From: Schoenoplectus triqueter
Taxonomy: Eukaryota; Streptophyta; Magnoliopsida; Poales; Cyperaceae
DNA length: 34,236 bases
Assembly (NCBI GenBank): GCA_964058805.1
Contig: CAXKVV010000641.1
Location: 1 to 34,236, forward strand
Reading direction: 5' to 3'
In this document: positions 30,908-34,236 of the stretch, piece after piece
How the letters are laid out: every line of letters begins with the position of its first letter
Numbering within the stretch: the first letter of the stretch is position 1
Translations under genes and position numbers: made by a program
The notes under the pieces: model-generated
Database searches by the model: none
Told to the model about the DNA's origin: nothing
Seen by the model: the letters and a program-made list of their open reading frames with translations, nothing else

Positions 30908-31690
30908 TTTTTTTTTGAGGGGTATACATTTGTTGTTAGCCTTTTAGTTTGATGCTATTATTATGTTATTTCCATTATTAAACACATTTATTTATGTTTT
31001 CCATTATTTTTGTTTGAAAGTAAATTTTTATTTTTTATGGGTGCTTGCAACTGAAACGGGGTGAATATTATTTGTTAGGTGAGCAACATTAGTCCCCGAC
31101 GACCTGTCTTTTTTTTTTGTTTGGTTCCCAAATTAGCAAATGATGCTACATGATTCATTTGGTCCAGGCAACAAAAACTCAAATGAAGCAAAATGAAATA
31201 CTTCAGGTGCCAAAATCCGTTCTCTAATATACTTTTGGTATTTTTGTAGTAGGCAAATCTAATTATGATTATCTAACTAGGATTTGGAGGATTGACCATG
31301 AGTAAATATTAGGAGATTTACAAGTTAGCTTGGTTATTCATCTCCGATGTAAATTCTGCCTAATTTGTCGAGCTAATAATGAAGATCGATATAATGTTTT
31401 AATATCAATGTATTGCATTTTACTAGCAGCTGCGTAAAATGGTTGCATGTGTATGTTCAAGTACTAAAGTGTTGATTCCCCTTTGCTAATTTTGTTATTA
31501 TTAATTGGTGCGATGTTGTTGATGGTGACGATGATAACAATGATCTGTGTGTATTTTTATTTAATAATTGGTGGAATTGATGTAAATTACATAAAGTGTA
31601 TCATTTAGTTATTACTAAAATTAATGGTATATTTTTAAAAATAAGTAGATCCCGCACAACGGCCGGTTTCCTTTCTAGTATTAAAAAGTT
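30908..31690. other. intergenic DNA upstream of the IF-3 gene
   Basis: AT-rich sequence with no frame or repeat boundary that I can support. Confidence 0.5.
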
Positions 31691-31730
31691 GTGAAAAAGA
31701 GGAGTTCCTCAAAACCAAACTGATGAGACT

Positions 31731-31972
31731 GAGCCCAGAGCCCTAAGCCCAGAAACAAATCCGACCCCAAATTAAGGATGGATGGTGAGTTGGTGACAAG
31801 CCTAATCAGGACCGGCCCGCTAATATTTTCATGAGAAAGCTGGATCACTCACCGCGCGACTTGGCGATAGATAAGATCACTAAATTTTGCCAACGTTCCA
31901 GTCGCCTCTTGCTTGCCATGGCCAGAGCTCTCTCGACTCAGTAACACCTACCTGACTTCTACCCCCACAGCC
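31731..31972 (+). promoter_or_regulatory. IF-3 promoter and 5' leader with site II motifs
   Basis: Two AGCCCA motifs (TGGGCT on the other strand) lie at 31732-31737 and 31746-31751, with AGCCCTAA, a telo-box-like word, between them. Site II plus telo-box combinations are known in promoters of plant translation-apparatus genes, which suits IF-3. No TATA box is obvious. Confidence 0.45.
31918..31944 (+). CDS. upstream ORF of 8 codons (candidate)
   Basis: ATG at 31918 in strong context (GCCATGG) opens MARALSTQ and stops at TAA 31942-31944, 28 bases before the main ATG at 31973. If the transcript starts upstream of it, this could lower or regulate translation of IF-3. If transcription starts after 31918 it is meaningless. 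The transcription start is unknown. Confidence 0.35.
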   Translation: MARALSTQ

Positions 31973-34134
31973 ATGGCTCGAACACTCAGTTTATCCTCCA
32001 ATTATCTTCCTGCACTGTCTCCAGCTGTGACCACACCGAACTCGGCGAAACCCATTCCGGCACTTGTTCTCTCCGTCCGATACTTCAATAAGCCGATTAA
32101 ACTGGTTAGTTATGCTGGTCGAGACCAAAAGATGGCCATGGTGGATGCTTACAGAGGGGGACGCGGGTTTGATTTGGACGACGAACTGTGGTCTGGTGAG
32201 GAGGAGGAAGAAGAGGACATGGTCCAACCGGACTTAGATCCTAATTTCAACCTTGATAGAATACGGTGAGTAATTCCGTGTTGCAATTCTGTCGAAATTT
32301 CCTTTCATTATGTATTCATAGCTATTTGTTTGGCTTATGCTCTATTTGTTGAGATAGCATTGCCTATTTTTTTCAGCTTGTACTTGTTTGGTAATAGTTG
32401 ACATGCAGTGTCCTTAACTCCTTTGTAATTGCCAAGTGAAAACTCATTTCATTTTGGCTGAATCTTGTGTCTTATCTATAAATGGGACTTAATTCATAAC
32501 TTACCATAAAGCAATAATTATTTCTGATTTTATTTGTGTTACTTCTTTTTAGGTCTTCGACTGTGAGGCTTTTAGATGAACAGAATAATATGGTTAGTTA
32601 TCTTCATGTGCCATTTATATTAGCTTTGAGATATTTTTTCTATCAATACATATTACTGGTTTAATGTGATTCATATTGTTCAGGTTGGCGTGTTGCCTAT
32701 CAGAGAAGCAATAAAAAGGGCAGATAATACTGGACTCATACTGGTATTTTTTTTTACCTTTCTTTATTTTTATTTATTTTATTTTTTTGTATTCAGGGTA
32801 TATGCAAATGAGTACATAAGGAAACTAGTTCAGTTCCAATTGGTTACTTGTAATTACTGAAACTAGCAGGGTGGACAATAATAGCTACGTGGAATCAGAG
32901 TTCTATACTGTTATGGCTAGTGTACCATCCACATGCTGATACCATGCCATCATTACTTCTCACTGGCAGAAATTATTTATTCAAATTATTTTAATTGACA
33001 TTGATTTTGTCTAATTTCAGGTGATAGTTTCTGCAGATGCAGATCCTCCAGTTCTTCGTCTCTTTGAAGAAGGGAATTATAAGTAAGCTACGGCTGCTGA
33101 AGTTCATTTTATTTATTTCTCTATGGAAATTATACCTGGTACTATACAACAAGAAGTATATAAACATCATCATAATAAAAATAAATAAAAATAAACTACA
33201 CCTGATACTATACTGTAATAAATAGAACATATTGTTTTTGTATTTGCAACCACTCTCAACATTATCGATAGTAGTCAACCATTGGTTTAATGTGATGGTA
33301 ATTCATTGTAGACATTTTCTCTACTTTAGAAAGGCCCTCATTCTAGTATCAAATTAAACTAAACTTCAACTAGGTTAGGTGTTGTGATCAATTTTACCAC
33401 CACCAATGAGAAAGTAATTTGATTTATATTACGAGATAAGTCCCAGGTGCATGAAATTTTGGTTTATAAAATGAATGTTAACCAATTGGTCTTGTTCTTT
33501 ATTTGTGATAGATTCAGCCGCAAATTTTGTGATAGTTTGTTTTTCACAAGATTAAGTCCTTAAAATGAATGAGTGAAGTGCAATAGATAAAATAGTGCAT
33601 ATATCTGTTGGCATCTTGTTCTTCAATTTTGAAAGATCGATATGAAAGAGAGGTGGTGGCATTGAAAAGTTCTGGCACCAGAACCTCAAACAAGTAGGGG
33701 AGTTAAGTTTTGCTCTGGTGTTCAAATGCCATTTTCATAAAGCTGTTTGCCTATTAGCACTTATACTATGAGCCATGCCCGATTGATATACCAACTGGCC
33801 TCAATAGTTTGTGGATAGAAGTAATATGTTTACTCTTAACATTCATGCTGCTTAACATATAGCATGCTATACCATCGTTGTAATGTAATTTTATTATCCA
33901 TGTAACATTTGTTAGTGTGCCTTGCTTTCCATTATTTGCCTTTCTAATGCTGAGGGTTTCTTAAGTGACCTTGAAACCCTGCTTTTTAGCTTCAAGAGGA
34001 CCTTTTTTATATCTTTTTCTAGTTTCATGTAATAAAAATGTTGTTTCCATTAATGAAAGTTTTGATTTGTTATGTTGACAGAAAATTTGTGTTTGAAAAG
34101 CAGAAAAAGAAAAGAAACCAACAAAAAAATCAAG
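31973..34134 (+). CDS. organellar translation initiation factor IF-3, 5' part (runs off the window)
   Basis: Exons are 31973-32265, 32553-32592, 32684-32743, 33021-33082 and 34082-34134. All have GT-AG borders and matching phases, giving 169 residues, and the gene continues past the right edge. The first 50 or so residues (MARTLSLSSNYLPALSPAVT onward) are Ser/Thr/Pro-rich and poor in acids, like a plastid (or mitochondrial) transit peptide. An acidic stretch with GEEEEEEDM follows. Residues 99-169 are the IF3 N-terminal domain: VRLLDEQNNMVGVLPIREAI, then DNTGLILVIVSADADPPVLR and KKFVFEKQKKKRNQQK. IF-3 binds the small ribosomal subunit of organelle-type ribosomes and guards start-site selection. 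The linker before KKFVFEK is unusual (LFEEGNY in place of the usual IMDYGK type). The ATG at 31973 was chosen because the upstream in-frame extension has no ATG. Plastid or mitochondrial targeting cannot be settled by eye. Confidence 0.88.
33083..34081 (+). other. intron 4 of the IF-3 gene
   Basis: A 999-bp AT-rich intron with donor GTAAGC and acceptor GACAG. It has no internal frame or repeat of note. The neighbouring introns are 287, 91 and 277 bp. Confidence 0.8.
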
Positions 34135-34236
34135 GTAACTTCATTTTTTTTAAATAGATACTCTTCTAATTCTTTTTTTTTTTCTCCTCTTCATCCTAGT
34201 CCTTGGGAGATAATTGTGTAATTCTTAAATCATTGC

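Overview
This window is nuclear DNA from a flowering plant. The evidence is intron-rich genes with GT-AG splicing, a serine carboxypeptidase-like (SCPL) gene, a bacterial-type translation factor IF-3 gene with an apparent organelle transit peptide, TGGGCC/T promoter motifs, and AT-rich intergenic DNA full of short non-autonomous DNA transposons, some with intact target-site duplications. I cannot fix the species. The density of TA/GA-bounded foldback MITEs and of hAT-like elements rich in 'ctcgagctcg' would fit a non-grass monocot, but that is only an impression.

Layout. Bases 1-7174 hold no convincing gene: AT-rich DNA, a (TA)n tract, and two related hAT-type elements (4018-4632 and 5936-6506). 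At 7175-7516 (minus) lies a compact, GC-rich, intronless gene for a small two-helix membrane protein resembling the DUF2279/YfiM family, with a TGGGCC-type promoter. Next, also on the minus strand, is a complete nine-exon SCPL gene (8475-18398, 466 residues). All nine exons join in frame, and the Ser186/Asp388/His440 triad is present. Its first intron is about 7.2 kb. It carries a GC-rich CT/GA island, a 750-bp long-TIR Mutator-type element with a 10-bp duplication, a nest of foldback MITEs (13.9-16.1 kb) and an (ATT)25 microsatellite.

Bases 18.6-31.7 kb are intergenic. They hold more MITEs (19798-20088, 23193-23406, 24365-24705, 29448-30171), an unclassified retrotransposon-like tract (about 25.6-27.8 kb), a perfect 78-bp tandem duplication, an 11-bp degenerate satellite, a decayed plant-mobile-domain (PMD) gene fragment near 29 kb and two exon-like relics near 30.6-30.85 kb. 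From 31973 to the right edge (plus) is the 5' part of an organellar IF-3 gene: five exons, the IF3 N-terminal domain, and a short upstream ORF. The rest of that gene is outside the window.

The three genes have no evident shared pathway: a secreted or vacuolar hydrolase/acyltransferase, a small membrane protein and a plastid/mitochondrial translation factor. I found no operon-like structure, CRISPR array, tRNA or rRNA. I see no clear new biological system. The most useful leads are the transposon boundaries, the cryptic GC-rich island in the SCPL intron, the IF-3 upstream ORF and unusual IF-3 linker, and the unassigned exon-like pair near 30.6 kb.
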